From: Helicobacter sp.
GTDB lineage: Bacteria > Campylobacterota > Campylobacteria > Campylobacterales > Helicobacteraceae
Assembly (NCBI RefSeq): GCF_022511165.1
Contig: NZ_JAFLSB010000004.1
Coordinates: forward strand, 1 to 51,048
Length of the DNA: 51,048 bases
Reading direction: 5' to 3'
A program made the translations under genes and the position numbers. Shown one piece after another: positions 14,640 to 24,289 of the stretch (positions within the stretch are counted from its first letter, which is position 1; every line of letters begins with the position of its first letter). The notes beneath the pieces are model-generated. The model was not told where the DNA came from and did not search any database. It was given only the letters and a program-made list of their open reading frames with translations.

Positions 14640-16031
14640 ATGAAAAGAATAGTCCTTATACTAGGATTTTTCTCTCTTTTGAATGCACAAGAAGATTCCT
14701 TACAACAATCTTCTAGCTCTTCAGCGCAAGATTCTGTGCAACAAGAACAATACATTCAAATACAAGAAACAGAGGCGCAATCTGAACCTGAATCTGTGGG
14801 GAGGGTTTTTACGCTCACAGATTTAATTGAAGGGGCAAAGAAAAACTATAATCTTGAAGCTAAAGATTTGGCGATTTTGCAAGCTCAAGCAACAAGTAGA
14901 GCAGCATATGGCGAGTATTTACCTACAATCGATGGAGCATATCAATACCAAGATACTGACAATCCAAGTATGCGTATGAAAACCTATACAGGCAGCATTC
15001 AAGGTAAATGGGAGGTTTTTAGTGGCTTTAAAACCTACAACAAGGTGCGTGAGAAAGGCTCACTTTATCGCGCAAGTATTGAGGATAGAGAAAACACAAA
15101 AGATCAGCTTTTTTTGAGCGTGATTGAGCAGTATTATAGCTATTTTACTAATCGCGCACATCTTGCAAGCCTTGATCAAAAGCGCATTCAATTACAATCA
15201 AATATCGAACGCGTAGAGAGACTTTATCGCTCTGGACTTACAACCATCGATGATGTCGAATCTTTGCGCGCGGAAATGTTAGCGACTGAACACGAGATAG
15301 CAAATATTAAAATGGAGATTGAAAAAAATAAGCTTATGCTTTCTCTTCTTGCAAATACAGAGGTGCAGGAGCTTGAGCGCAAAAAGATTAAAACTCCACT
15401 TTTTAAACTTGATAGCCGCCACGATTTAAATATGCTTAACTATCAGGCGATGAGTGCGAAGTTTCAGGCAAGACAAATTAATTATTTGCCTACTTTGAGC
15501 ATCAGCGATACCTATGTCGCTAATAGTGATATTACTAAATCTGGAGCATTGACGCTTAAAGGGGATTTAACTGGAATGGGGGGACTTGCTAACATACTCC
15601 CTATGTTGCAAAGACAATTTCCACTCAATCAAAATCAAATTATGATTAATGCAACCATTCATCTTGATGCGCTTACAACTTATCGGCAGTATGAAGCCGC
15701 AAGACTTGGATATTTGCGCTCTCTCAAAGAGCTTGCTTATAAAAAAGAGGAACAAAAAAAAGATGAAAGAATGTATCGTAAAAGCCTTGAGATTGCCGTA
15801 GCAAAAATTAAAGCTTCTGAAGCAGCATTGCGCTCGGCAAATATTGCATTTGAAAATGTAGCAAAAAAATATGACGCACAGATTCTTAATTTTGTTGATT
15901 ATCTCCAATCTCTCACAAAAAAGTTTGAGGCTGAATCAACCTTTAATCAAGCACTCAATGATTATGAGATGCAAAAGGCATATTACATTTATTATAGTGG
16001 GCAAGATTTGCAAGAACATATCGAGCAATAG
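14640..16031 (+). CDS. hefA: TolC-family outer membrane efflux protein
   Basis: A 463-residue outer membrane channel protein. A signal peptide (MKRIVLILGFFSLLNAQ) is followed by a Gln/Ser-rich linker to about residue 55, then the long coiled-coil helices and repeat of the TolC fold, with LKELAYKKEEQKKDERMYRK near residue 365. The gene order channel-adaptor-pump equals the H. pylori hefABC operon (HP0605-HP0607), hence the symbol. AGGAG precedes the start. It probably exports bile salts and drugs with HefB and HefC, as known for the H. pylori system. Confidence 0.88.
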   Translation: MKRIVLILGFFSLLNAQEDSLQQSSSSSAQDSVQQEQYIQIQETEAQSEPESVGRVFTLTDLIEGAKKNYNLEAKDLAILQAQATSRAAYGEYLPTIDGAYQYQDTDNPSMRMKTYTGSIQGKWEVFSGFKTYNKVREKGSLYRASIEDRENTKDQLFLSVIEQYYSYFTNRAHLASLDQKRIQLQSNIERVERLYRSGLTTIDDVESLRAEMLATEHEIANIKMEIEKNKLMLSLLANTEVQELERKKIKTPLFKLDSRHDLNMLNYQAMSAKFQARQINYLPTLSISDTYVANSDITKSGALTLKGDLTGMGGLANILPMLQRQFPLNQNQIMINATIHLDALTTYRQYEAARLGYLRSLKELAYKKEEQKKDERMYRKSLEIAVAKIKASEAALRSANIAFENVAKKYDAQILNFVDYLQSLTKKFEAESTFNQALNDYEMQKAYYIYYSGQDLQEHIEQ

Positions 16032-16046
16032 CACAAAGGAGGAAAG

Positions 16047-16742
16047 ATGAAAAGATTGATATTCGCAAGTGCGTTAATGTGGAGCTGTCTATGGGGCGAA
16101 GATGTATATGCGATATTCAATGCAGAGGCGATTAAGGACGCTAATCTCACTCTTGCTACAAGTGGGATAGTATCAGATATTTTTGTTGATGTGGATTCTG
16201 AAGTCAAAAAAGGCGATTTGCTTCTTACGCTTTTTAATCAAGATATAGAATCTCAAGTGCGCTCCACAGAGCAGCAATATATCTTTGCTAAAAAGCAATG
16301 GGAACGTTATCAGCGCTCCGGCGGGGCAGTGGATAGAAATACGCTTGATAGGTATCATTCAGAGTATAAAAAGCTTGAAGCTGATTATAGCTATCAAAAG
16401 GCGATGTTGAGTAAAACACAGCTACAAGCACCTTTTGATGGTATTATTGCCTCTAAGGATATAGAACTTGGTGATGGGGTAAATGCTAATAACACAAGCT
16501 TATTTAGAATGATTAGCAAAGATGTAAAGCTTGTGCTCGAGTTTGATTTTAAATATGCAAATAAAGTGAAAGTAGGCGATGTTTTTGAATTTCGTATTGA
16601 TGGACATAAGGAAAATTTTACGACTAAAATTAGCAAAATTTATCCAACTGCAAGTACAAGCACACGCAAAGTAAAGGCTGAAGCGCCTGTGCAAGGGGTA
16701 ATAGTGGGCACATTTGGTGATGGCTATATAAGGACAAAATAA
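16047..16742 (+). CDS. hefB: Efflux RND transporter periplasmic adaptor
   Basis: A 231-residue membrane fusion protein linking pump and channel. After a signal peptide (RLIFASALMWSCLWGED) it shows the half-motifs of the barrel-sandwich domain, SGIVSDIFVDVDSEVKKGD near residue 40 and LQAPFDGIIASKDIELGDGV near 125. A short helical hairpin lies between, and a beta-barrel follows. It is short for an MFP, as is the H. pylori HefB. Its last base is the first base of hefC, so the two are translationally coupled. Confidence 0.88.
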   Translation: MKRLIFASALMWSCLWGEDVYAIFNAEAIKDANLTLATSGIVSDIFVDVDSEVKKGDLLLTLFNQDIESQVRSTEQQYIFAKKQWERYQRSGGAVDRNTLDRYHSEYKKLEADYSYQKAMLSKTQLQAPFDGIIASKDIELGDGVNANNTSLFRMISKDVKLVLEFDFKYANKVKVGDVFEFRIDGHKENFTTKISKIYPTASTSTRKVKAEAPVQGVIVGTFGDGYIRTK

Positions 16743-19700
16743 TGTATAAGTTTGCTATCACTCGCCCAATATCAACACTAATGTTTGCTTTTGCAATCTT
16801 GTTTTTTGGATTTTTGGGCGTATTAAAAATGCCAACTTCGCTTTTTCCTGATATTGATTTTCCTGTGGTGGTGGTAATCACAAGCTATCCGGGAGCAAGT
16901 GCGGAGATTGTAGAAACAAAAGTAACTGATAAAATTGAAGAAGCAGTTATGGGGATTGATGGCATTAAAAAGGTAACTTCAAGTTCAGCTCGTAATGCAA
17001 GTGTAGTGGTAGTGCAATTTGAGCTTGAAAAACCCCTTGATGTTGCTGTGAATGATGTGCGTGATAAAGTGGGTTCGGTGCAGCTTGATTCTGGTATCAA
17101 AACACCAAGTATTAATAAATTTGATAGCTCTTCAGCCCCTATTATTTCTCTTTTTCTCACAAGTGATAATGTGCCTATATCTGAAATGATGAGACACGCA
17201 AAAGACAATGTTAAGCCATTATTGCAAAAAATCTCCGGCGTGGGTGGCGTGGAGATGAGGGGGCATAGAGAGCGGCAGATTCGTATCTTTGCAAGTCCTA
17301 CGATGCTCAATAAATATGGCTTAACCTATACAGATATAGCCAATAAAATTGGACTAGAAAATCTTGAGGTTGATGGCGGACGCCTCATTGGCAAACTCCA
17401 AGAGTGGTCAGTTACCACAGATGCACAAAGTACAGATTTAAGCGATGTGGGTAATATACGCGTAGCAGAGGGGATTCGGCTTGAAGATATTGCCACAATT
17501 GAAGATGGCATTGAAGAAAATAAGACTTTTGCTTCACTTAATAGAACGCCCGGCGTGATTTTTGAAGTGCAAAAGATTTCTGGTGCAAATGATATTGCAA
17601 TTGCTAATGCAGTAATGGCAGTATTACCGCAGATTGAAGCAATTAGCCCCGGATATGATATTAGACCTTTTAAGGATACAACACAGAATGTGCGCAAGGC
17701 GATTTCATCGGTAGAATTTGATGTGCTTCTTGGTGTATTTTTGGCAGTTTTTGTAGTTTTTGCTTTTTTAAGAAGTGCGACTATTACTCTCGTATCAGCC
17801 GTAAGTATTCCTATCTCAATTTTTGGCACCTTTGCGTTAATGAATTTCTTTGGATTCTCTTTAAATATGCTCACGCTTCTCGCGGTGGCTCTTGCCATTG
17901 GGATTATTATTGATGATGCGATTGTGGTGATTGAAAATATCCATAAAAAGCTTGAACACGGAATGCGTAAGCGTGAGGCGGCTTATGAAGGGGTGCGTGA
18001 GATAGGTTTTGCGCTTATTGCGATTTCAGCTATGCTTTTATCGGTATTTATTCCTGTGGGAAGTATGAGCGGGATTGTAGGACGATTTTTCCAAAGCTTT
18101 GGGATAACAGTAGCTGCGGCGATTGGTATTTCATATATTGTTGTTATTAGCATTATCCCAATGATTTCTTCAATCGTGGTTAATCCCCAGCACTCTAAGT
18201 TTTATCATCGCACAGAGCCATTTTTTAAGAGGCTTGATGCGTATTATGTCAAAACTTTAGCCTTTGTATTGCGCAATCGAACAAAGGTGATTGTTGGTAT
18301 AGTGGGGGTATTTTTTCTCTCTCTTACGCTTTTAGCAAAGCTTGGTATGGAGTTTATTATCCCTGATGATAAGAGTGAATTTCAGGTTTTTATGGAGACT
18401 ACACCGGGCATTAGTATGGAATCTATGAAAGCAAAAACTGCAAAGCTCCAAGATATTGTAATGGCTGATGAGAATGTTGAATTTACCTCGCTACAAATTG
18501 GTTATGATACACAAAAAAATATTTTTAAAGCCCAAATTTATGCGCGTCTAAAACCCATTAAAGAGCGCAAACTTTCTCAATTTGAGATTATGGCGCAAGT
18601 GGGCGATAGGCTTAAAAGTAGTGAAGTGGGTAAGGATTTTGTGCTTTCTCTCTCTGAAGTATCAGATTTTGGCGGAGGGGATAACTCTCCCTATCAGGTT
18701 GCACTGCTTGCTCCAAGCGATGAGGTGCTCAAAAAGACTAAAGATAATTTGATACATTTGCTTAATAATGACCCAAAGCTTGCAGGAAAGGTTGATAATA
18801 TCCACCTCAATGCTTCTGATGATTTGCCCGAATATCGTTTGAAAGTGTTAAAACAAAATGCAAGTCGCTATGGTGTGAGTGCGCAAGAGATTGGGAATGT
18901 CGTGCGTGGGGCATTCTCTGGTGAAGCGGCGATTGGGTATTATAAGGAACGTGGCAAGGAATATGACATTACTATTCGTGTGCCTGATAATGACAGAATT
19001 TCTCTTAATGATATTAAAAAGTTGCAAGTGCGAAATGGAAATGGGGATTTGATGTTTGTCGAGGGACTTGTAGATATAGAATCTACCACTGCACCTTCGG
19101 TGATTACGCGTTTTGATAGGCAACGTTCCCTCACCGTGTATGCTCATCCTATCAAGCATTCTGGCATTTCTCTTGGCGATATGATGAGCGTAACGGCACA
19201 AAAACAAAATGAGTGGCTTGAGCCGGGTGCAACCTTTAGGCTTCAAGGCGAAGCTGAAAATGCGCAAGAGATGATGATTTCTTTTCTTGTGGCTGTTTTA
19301 ACAGCGATTGTGCTTATTTATTTGATTCTTGCTGCTCTTTATGAGAGCTTCTTGCAGCCTGTTGTGATTATGATGACTTTACCTTTTAGTTTCTCTGGAG
19401 CATTTATTGCACTTTTTGTTGTGCAGCAACCCTTTAGTATGTTTTCATTAATGGGGCTTATGATTCTTATGGGATTGGTGGGGAAAAATGCTACCTTACT
19501 CATTGATGTGGCAAATGAAAAACGCAAAGAGGGGTATAGCACGGATGAGGCTCTTATTCTTGCAGGAGAATCACGTCTGCGTCCAATTCTTATGACAACT
19601 ATTGCTATGGTATTTGGTATGATACCCCTTGCTATTTCTTCTGGCTCTGGCGCAGGTATGAAATCGCCTATGGGGATTTGTATTATTGGTGGGCTACTTT

Positions 19701-19810
19701 TTTCGATGTTTTTAAGTTTGCTTATTGTTCCTGCTATTTATCGACTTATTGCACCCATAGATGATTGGTTGCAAAAATTCTATAAACCCAAAGCAGAGGA
19801 TAAGTTTTAA
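16742..19810 (+). CDS. hefC: RND multidrug efflux pump, inner membrane subunit
   Basis: A 1022-residue proton-driven transporter with the twelve-helix RND layout. The first membrane segment is near residues 10-30 (FAITRPISTLMFAFAILFF). A large periplasmic porter domain follows, then the six-helix bundle with GIIIDDAIVVIENI near residue 390, whose aspartates are the proton-relay residues. The second periplasmic domain and the remaining helices include GLVGKNATLLIDVAN. It is full length and shows no interruption. It starts on the stop of hefB, and together with HefA forms a tripartite efflux system. Confidence 0.92.
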   Translation: MYKFAITRPISTLMFAFAILFFGFLGVLKMPTSLFPDIDFPVVVVITSYPGASAEIVETKVTDKIEEAVMGIDGIKKVTSSSARNASVVVVQFELEKPLDVAVNDVRDKVGSVQLDSGIKTPSINKFDSSSAPIISLFLTSDNVPISEMMRHAKDNVKPLLQKISGVGGVEMRGHRERQIRIFASPTMLNKYGLTYTDIANKIGLENLEVDGGRLIGKLQEWSVTTDAQSTDLSDVGNIRVAEGIRLEDIATIEDGIEENKTFASLNRTPGVIFEVQKISGANDIAIANAVMAVLPQIEAISPGYDIRPFKDTTQNVRKAISSVEFDVLLGVFLAVFVVFAFLRSATITLVSAVSIPISIFGTFALMNFFGFSLNMLTLLAVALAIGIIIDDAIVVIENIHKKLEHGMRKREAAYEGVREIGFALIAISAMLLSVFIPVGSMSGIVGRFFQSFGITVAAAIGISYIVVISIIPMISSIVVNPQHSKFYHRTEPFFKRLDAYYVKTLAFVLRNRTKVIVGIVGVFFLSLTLLAKLGMEFIIPDDKSEFQVFMETTPGISMESMKAKTAKLQDIVMADENVEFTSLQIGYDTQKNIFKAQIYARLKPIKERKLSQFEIMAQVGDRLKSSEVGKDFVLSLSEVSDFGGGDNSPYQVALLAPSDEVLKKTKDNLIHLLNNDPKLAGKVDNIHLNASDDLPEYRLKVLKQNASRYGVSAQEIGNVVRGAFSGEAAIGYYKERGKEYDITIRVPDNDRISLNDIKKLQVRNGNGDLMFVEGLVDIESTTAPSVITRFDRQRSLTVYAHPIKHSGISLGDMMSVTAQKQNEWLEPGATFRLQGEAENAQEMMISFLVAVLTAIVLIYLILAALYESFLQPVVIMMTLPFSFSGAFIALFVVQQPFSMFSLMGLMILMGLVGKNATLLIDVANEKRKEGYSTDEALILAGESRLRPILMTTIAMVFGMIPLAISSGSGAGMKSPMGICIIGGLLFSMFLSLLIVPAIYRLIAPIDDWLQKFYKPKAEDKF

Positions 19811-19881
19811 CGATTTGATTTATGCTAACAAAATACGCTCAAAACGCGTTATAATCTCTCAATTAAAAACTTGGAGAGAGA

Positions 19882-20652
19882 TTGAGAAAGATTATAATGT
19901 GTCTAGGCATATCTTGCGCGTGTCTTTTGGCAAATGAAATAGCCGATATGATAGCCCAAGAGTGCATAAAGCGATACTATCCGCAAGTGGTAAGTATAAG
20001 CGATAATCAAGTATTGCTTGAAAATGGGACTAGCTTTATATGGGACGATGGGCGAGAGAAAAGCTATGAAGAGATGCTTTTAGAGCCTGATATGAATGAT
20101 GCTTTCACTTATCCTTATATTTTTATTGGCAAAGTCCTTAATCCCAACGAAGATACATCGCGGGTACGACATTTGGGATTTTATAAAGCAATTTATGGGC
20201 ATACAAAGGAGGAAGTGCATACACATCTTATAAAACTCCCTTGGTTTAAGCAACGTTTTCGTAAAAGCTTTATCTTGGTAACTACTAGAAATGGCGTAGA
20301 TAAAGCATTTGAGCGCGTAATGCAAAGACTCCAAGATCTTCCCCAAGCCTACTATCAATTTTTAAGCGATCAAGATGCGTTCTATTGGCGTAATATTGCA
20401 GATTCTCCAAATCTTAGCCCCCATAGCCTTGGTATAGCCCTTGATATTAATACACAATTTTCGCAATATTGGCTTTGGGATATTAAAGAGCGCGAGTATA
20501 ATTATGAAAATCAAATCCCCCTAGAGATTGTTCGTGCATTTGAGGAAGAGGGATTTATATGGGGCGGGCGGTGGTGGCATTATGATACAATGCATTTTGA
20601 ATATCGCCCTGAAATTATTTGTTATGCAAAGAATATACAGCAATTTCAATAA
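19882..20652 (+). CDS. M15-family metallopeptidase, probably periplasmic
   Basis: A 256-residue protein with a C-terminal VanY-like/M15 peptidase domain. The zinc motif is visible as SPHSLGIALDIN (His and Asp ligands, about residues 184-191) and WWHYDTMHFEYRPE (the catalytic and third ligand region, about 232-243). Such enzymes cut D-Ala or L-Ala/D-Glu bonds of peptidoglycan stem peptides. I take TTG 19882 as start because it has GGAGAG upstream and yields a basic signal peptide (MRKIIMCLGISCACLLA); ATG 19897 is an alternative that loses the charged residues. It follows hefC by 71 bases, with a separate leader. Confidence 0.85.
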   Translation: MRKIIMCLGISCACLLANEIADMIAQECIKRYYPQVVSISDNQVLLENGTSFIWDDGREKSYEEMLLEPDMNDAFTYPYIFIGKVLNPNEDTSRVRHLGFYKAIYGHTKEEVHTHLIKLPWFKQRFRKSFILVTTRNGVDKAFERVMQRLQDLPQAYYQFLSDQDAFYWRNIADSPNLSPHSLGIALDINTQFSQYWLWDIKEREYNYENQIPLEIVRAFEEEGFIWGGRWWHYDTMHFEYRPEIICYAKNIQQFQ

Positions 20653-20854
20653 AGCCTCATAAAAAGACAATTCCTTACAATGAGATTCTAGGGCAATGAA
20701 AATCTTTATCTTGCGGCAAGTTTTTGCACAAGATTCTTTAAAATTAAAGTTGCAAGTATTTTAGGTTTGACTTTGCAAAAGAGGCAAAATATAGGGCATT
20801 TATTTACAAATATGATTAGATTTATAAGTGTAGAATTAAGCAAGAAGCTTAGTT

Positions 20855-21250
20855 CTACGCAAAGCGCATAAAGAGATAGCTTACCCATACAAAAGCAACA
20901 AAAAGACAAGCAATAAGCTGTATTGCGCTTCCCATATCTTTAGCTTTTTTAGCAAGTGGGTGAATCTCAAGGCTTGTAAAGTCAATAGCGTTTTCAATTG
21001 CAGAGTTAATGAGCTCAACGATGATAGAAAGGACACAAGGGAGTATGAGTAGCACTAGCTCTTGCCAACTCTGCGCGATAAAACAAGCTATGATACTTAG
21101 AATAATGCCTATGCAAAATACTTGCCTAAAGCCCTCTTCGTCTTTCCACGCAGCTTTAATGCCATCAAGCGAGAAAAAGAAAGCATTATAAAGCCTTTTT
21201 ATGCCTGTTTTGCCTTTTTTGTCGTTGCGTTGGTGCTCTGTATTATCCAT
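20855..21250 (-). CDS. dgkA: Diacylglycerol kinase
   Basis: A 131-residue integral membrane kinase that recycles diacylglycerol to phosphatidic acid. It has the family's conserved ELINSAIENAIDF (catalytic Glu and Asn) and the three-helix layout, plus AKKAKDMGSAIQLIA with the Lys/Asp pair. A polar 20-residue N-terminal extension precedes the first amphipathic helix. The 12-bp hairpin at 20830-20858 overlaps its last codons. The neighbour upstream, on the same strand, is the unknown protein at 21268-22266. Confidence 0.94.
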   Translation of the reverse strand: MDNTEHQRNDKKGKTGIKRLYNAFFFSLDGIKAAWKDEEGFRQVFCIGIILSIIACFIAQSWQELVLLILPCVLSIIVELINSAIENAIDFTSLEIHPLAKKAKDMGSAIQLIACLFVAFVWVSYLFMRFA

Positions 21251-21267
21251 TGTGCCTACCTGTGCGT

Positions 21268-22266
21268 TTATTTGGAGAGCGCTTCAAAAGTGAAATTTTC
21301 TGCAAGAAACAAGAAAGGATCTTGTGAAAATTCCCCAAGAGGGATAAATTCCTCTTGTTTGCCATCTTTAAGTTTAAAAGTAAAGCCAAACTCCTTATTC
21401 TGTCCAAGTATAAAAGATTGGGCAGCATTACTAAGGGACATAATCCCATCGCTATAAGCATCTCCCATTACAAGTCCCAAAGCAATTGTTATAATCATAT
21501 TGACATTACTTGCATATTGTGTGAATCCCTCTTCGCTCGCGCTTCCACCTTGCTCCTTACTTTGTAGTTCATAATATTTATATATATCTTTGCTAAAACC
21601 ATTTTCCTTGACTTTGAATAAAAGATTATTGAGTGCGTATTTATATTTATCTAAAGTAGAAAAATCTTCTTCTTCAACAAAGATATTGGAGTAAAAACTT
21701 TCAAGGATTTGTGCAATATTTTGTGTTTTGAAGTCCTCGTATTGATATATATCATCAACTTGCAAAGTGTAGGTTGCATTATCTGCATTGATTGCGCATT
21801 GGAGGCTTTCGGAGAGCTTGTCTTCATTGCGTTTAAGTAAAATATCGCATTTTGTTTTATGAGGGAGAAAGCGCGAAAAAAGCACAAGATTTTCTTTTTC
21901 TTGCTCATAATTAGCCTCATCAAGCTCAACTTCCATTTTAATCTCTTTGATATTAAACGATGCCCGAAGCGAAGATTCATCTACAGAATCAACATCAAAA
22001 CCTACATTTTTAAAAATAAATTTTGTATATTCATCGCCTACTACGATTTTTGGACTATAACAGCTTACACTTGTGAATCCACTACAAGAAAAAGATTCCC
22101 AGCTAGAGATTAAATCACTCCCTTGAGTAAAGGATTCAAATTTTTCATTGAGGGTTTGTTGCAAATGTGCTTTAAGCTCTTTTGTTTTAAATGAGAGCAT
22201 CACGCCTAAACCTATGGCAATAACTGCACCAAGAATTAAAACAGCGCCAATCAACTTTTTATTCAT
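21268..22266 (-). CDS. Unknown membrane-anchored protein
   Basis: A 332-residue protein that I do not recognise. The start ATG 22266 has GGGAG at good spacing; an upstream in-frame ATG would add 15 residues without such a site. One N-terminal hydrophobic span (LIGAVLILGAVIAIGLGVML, residues 5-24) suggests an inner membrane anchor with a periplasmic domain. There are three cysteines near residues 57-67 (FSCSGFTSVSCYS) and further ones at about 140 and 155. It lies 17 bases upstream of dgkA and may be co-transcribed with it. Confidence 0.7.
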   Translation of the reverse strand: MNKKLIGAVLILGAVIAIGLGVMLSFKTKELKAHLQQTLNEKFESFTQGSDLISSWESFSCSGFTSVSCYSPKIVVGDEYTKFIFKNVGFDVDSVDESSLRASFNIKEIKMEVELDEANYEQEKENLVLFSRFLPHKTKCDILLKRNEDKLSESLQCAINADNATYTLQVDDIYQYEDFKTQNIAQILESFYSNIFVEEEDFSTLDKYKYALNNLLFKVKENGFSKDIYKYYELQSKEQGGSASEEGFTQYASNVNMIITIALGLVMGDAYSDGIMSLSNAAQSFILGQNKEFGFTFKLKDGKQEEFIPLGEFSQDPFLFLAENFTFEALSK

Positions 22267-22370
22267 AATTATCTCCCTTAAGGTGTAATTGTGGGATTGT
22301 AGCATAATCACAATAAAAAAGCGAATAATGGGCGCTCATCTATTTTTACTAATAAGAAAAAAGTTTAAAG

Positions 22371-22400
22371 AAAAAATCCCCCAAAGGAGGCAGGGGGATT
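22371..22400 (-). terminator. Rho-independent terminator of nrfHA
   Basis: On the minus strand AATCCCCC, a 10-base loop, GGGGGATT, then six T: an 8-bp GC-rich stem with a U tract, 8 bases after the nrfA stop. It is a textbook intrinsic terminator and separates nrfHA from the gene at 21268-22266. Confidence 0.92.
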
Positions 22401-22408
22401 AAGAAGCA

Positions 22409-24259
22409 TTATTTTGTGGTTGTTGCACTTGCAGAAATTTGATCAACCACACTAAAATTGTAAGGTCTAGTGTTTTTATCAAGGTCTAAAAGTTCTTGTG
22501 GTGCTTCACCATTTACTTCAGGGTCTTTGTAGTAACGTTCGCCTGCAGTGTGTCCATTCATATCAATCTTATACACAATTTCGCCGGGATTAAACTTCTG
22601 AATCTCATCAAATCCAAGATCTGAGGTTTTGAAATCCTTAATGCCATTTGCACTTGCAATTTCAACAAGTTTAGCTTGTCCCATTCTCGCCATTTCTACA
22701 GCTTGAAGGAGCATACGGCTTGCTTCGCGTGGATTATGGAATCCTGTTGAGTTTTCAGCACCCACGAAATCACCTCTCATTTGTCCCTTGCGGTGAAGCT
22801 CAAGTGGCTCTTGGAGCGCTTTAGAGATTTTTGCATCATCAGGCTGACCATCAGTTTGATATGTAGGGAGTTTGCCAAGCTCTGCACGCAATTTCTTAAT
22901 ATCAAAGATAAGGCTCACAGTTGCATATTCTGCACTTCTTAAATCGTATGCCACAGATTTTTGAATATCTGCGATTTGATTTTTAAGATATTCTTCTGGC
23001 TGTGTATGGCAAGTTTTACACGCAGAATTCACATCAAAGAGTGGTGAAGTAATATTGTGTTGTGTAATTTTCTTACCACCTGCACCCTTAATATAAGGCA
23101 TATGGCAATCTGCACAGCTCACACCATTTGCTGCGTGAACACCACCGCTAAAAAGCTCGGTTTCAGGGTGCTGAATCTTAATCATAGGAGCCTTAGTCTC
23201 TTTATGTGTCCAGTCTTCTTTGAAGATTGGGCGCACTGCATCATAATGCGCATCAAACATTTCGATTCTAAATTTTTCACCTTTTTTCCAAGCACTCCAA
23301 GGGAATGTGAGGTTGATACCATCAACTTCAATTTCAGTCGCCTTATTGCCATCTCTCCAGTGCTCATACTCATCATAAGTCTTTTGTGTGCCGTTCCACC
23401 ATTTTTTGCTTTCATCAGTAGCGATAGATTCGCCCATTACTTTGACTTTCTCGCCTGTAGGCTTAAAGTAGTATTCAACGTGGCATTGAGCGCACACAAG
23501 TGTTCGCATTTCTTTTCTATCTGCCTTGACGCCTTGTGTAGCATCTTTTTGGTAACCTCTATCAACAAGTGCATTAATAAGAGCAGGGCGCACGATTCTT
23601 AAACTCATATCATCAGGATTGTGGCAGTCTGCACAAGTTACACCCATTCTTTTGCCTCCGTGTGGTCCTCCGTGTTCTTCAGAGCCTTCTTGGATACCAT
23701 TACGAGCAGGAACATTTTTAATCATTGTCCAATATTTTGTGCTATTAAATGCAACAAAATCGTTATTTGCTACATTTTTAATGAGCCAAGGAGTCCAACC
23801 GCTATGGCAGTTCATACACGCTGCAGGTTGTCCGCCAAATTTCGCAAATCCGTGTGCGTTAAGGAAGTCTTTATTATTTCGGGCTGTTTCCATTTGATCT
23901 ACTTGTATCCAAAAGTGTCCTCTTTCTTCATTCGCATCAATGCTAAATGGATATCCTGCCCACAAAATTGTGAGTTGTGGATAGCGGATAAGTTTTGAAT
24001 ATGACAAGTTTCCACCAAAGTTTGTATATTTTGGCGCTTCAGTTTCCACCTTGAGATACATATCAAGGTATTCAGGGAAATTTTTACCCCAAAAATCAAA
24101 AGTTGGATTCTCATCAGTGAGCTCTACGAGCTGTTTTGAGACAACACCTGTATTTCCTGCTTGTTTTGATGAAATATCTGAATTGAGCCATAAAAGCCCA
24201 ACAACAACGACAACAGCTACAACAATAAGTATGGGTAGCATTCCTCTATTTTTTTGCAT
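22409..24259 (-). CDS. nrfA: Cytochrome c nitrite reductase, catalytic subunit
   Basis: A 616-residue pentaheme enzyme reducing nitrite to ammonium in the periplasm. After an N-terminal anchor or signal (PILIVVAVVVVVGLLWL) five heme-binding motifs are visible: CMNCH (residue 148), CADCH, CAQCH, CADCH and CKTCH. The first, which serves the active-site heme, is CxxCH; in E. coli and Wolinella it is CxxCK. Campylobacter NrfA is known to share this His form. The length also fits the Campylobacter type, longer than the E. coli enzyme. It follows nrfH by 30 bases, with AGGAGG in the ribosome-binding site, and ends at the terminator just downstream. Confidence 0.95.
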   Translation of the reverse strand: MQKNRGMLPILIVVAVVVVVGLLWLNSDISSKQAGNTGVVSKQLVELTDENPTFDFWGKNFPEYLDMYLKVETEAPKYTNFGGNLSYSKLIRYPQLTILWAGYPFSIDANEERGHFWIQVDQMETARNNKDFLNAHGFAKFGGQPAACMNCHSGWTPWLIKNVANNDFVAFNSTKYWTMIKNVPARNGIQEGSEEHGGPHGGKRMGVTCADCHNPDDMSLRIVRPALINALVDRGYQKDATQGVKADRKEMRTLVCAQCHVEYYFKPTGEKVKVMGESIATDESKKWWNGTQKTYDEYEHWRDGNKATEIEVDGINLTFPWSAWKKGEKFRIEMFDAHYDAVRPIFKEDWTHKETKAPMIKIQHPETELFSGGVHAANGVSCADCHMPYIKGAGGKKITQHNITSPLFDVNSACKTCHTQPEEYLKNQIADIQKSVAYDLRSAEYATVSLIFDIKKLRAELGKLPTYQTDGQPDDAKISKALQEPLELHRKGQMRGDFVGAENSTGFHNPREASRMLLQAVEMARMGQAKLVEIASANGIKDFKTSDLGFDEIQKFNPGEIVYKIDMNGHTAGERYYKDPEVNGEAPQELLDLDKNTRPYNFSVVDQISASATTTK

Positions 24260-24289
24260 TTCTTTCCTCCTTCAATCTTTACTTTTGGT

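Noticed and set aside
20830..20858. A terminator for dgkA (12-bp hairpin GTAGAATTAAGC / GCTTAGTTCTAC)
   Set aside because: The stem is good but overlaps the last dgkA codons, and no T tract follows on either strand; kept only as a note.
22409..24259. Mis-assignment of the pentaheme protein as an octaheme or other cytochrome because CxxCK is absent
   Set aside because: Five heme motifs, NrfH next door and the Campylobacter-type length support NrfA.
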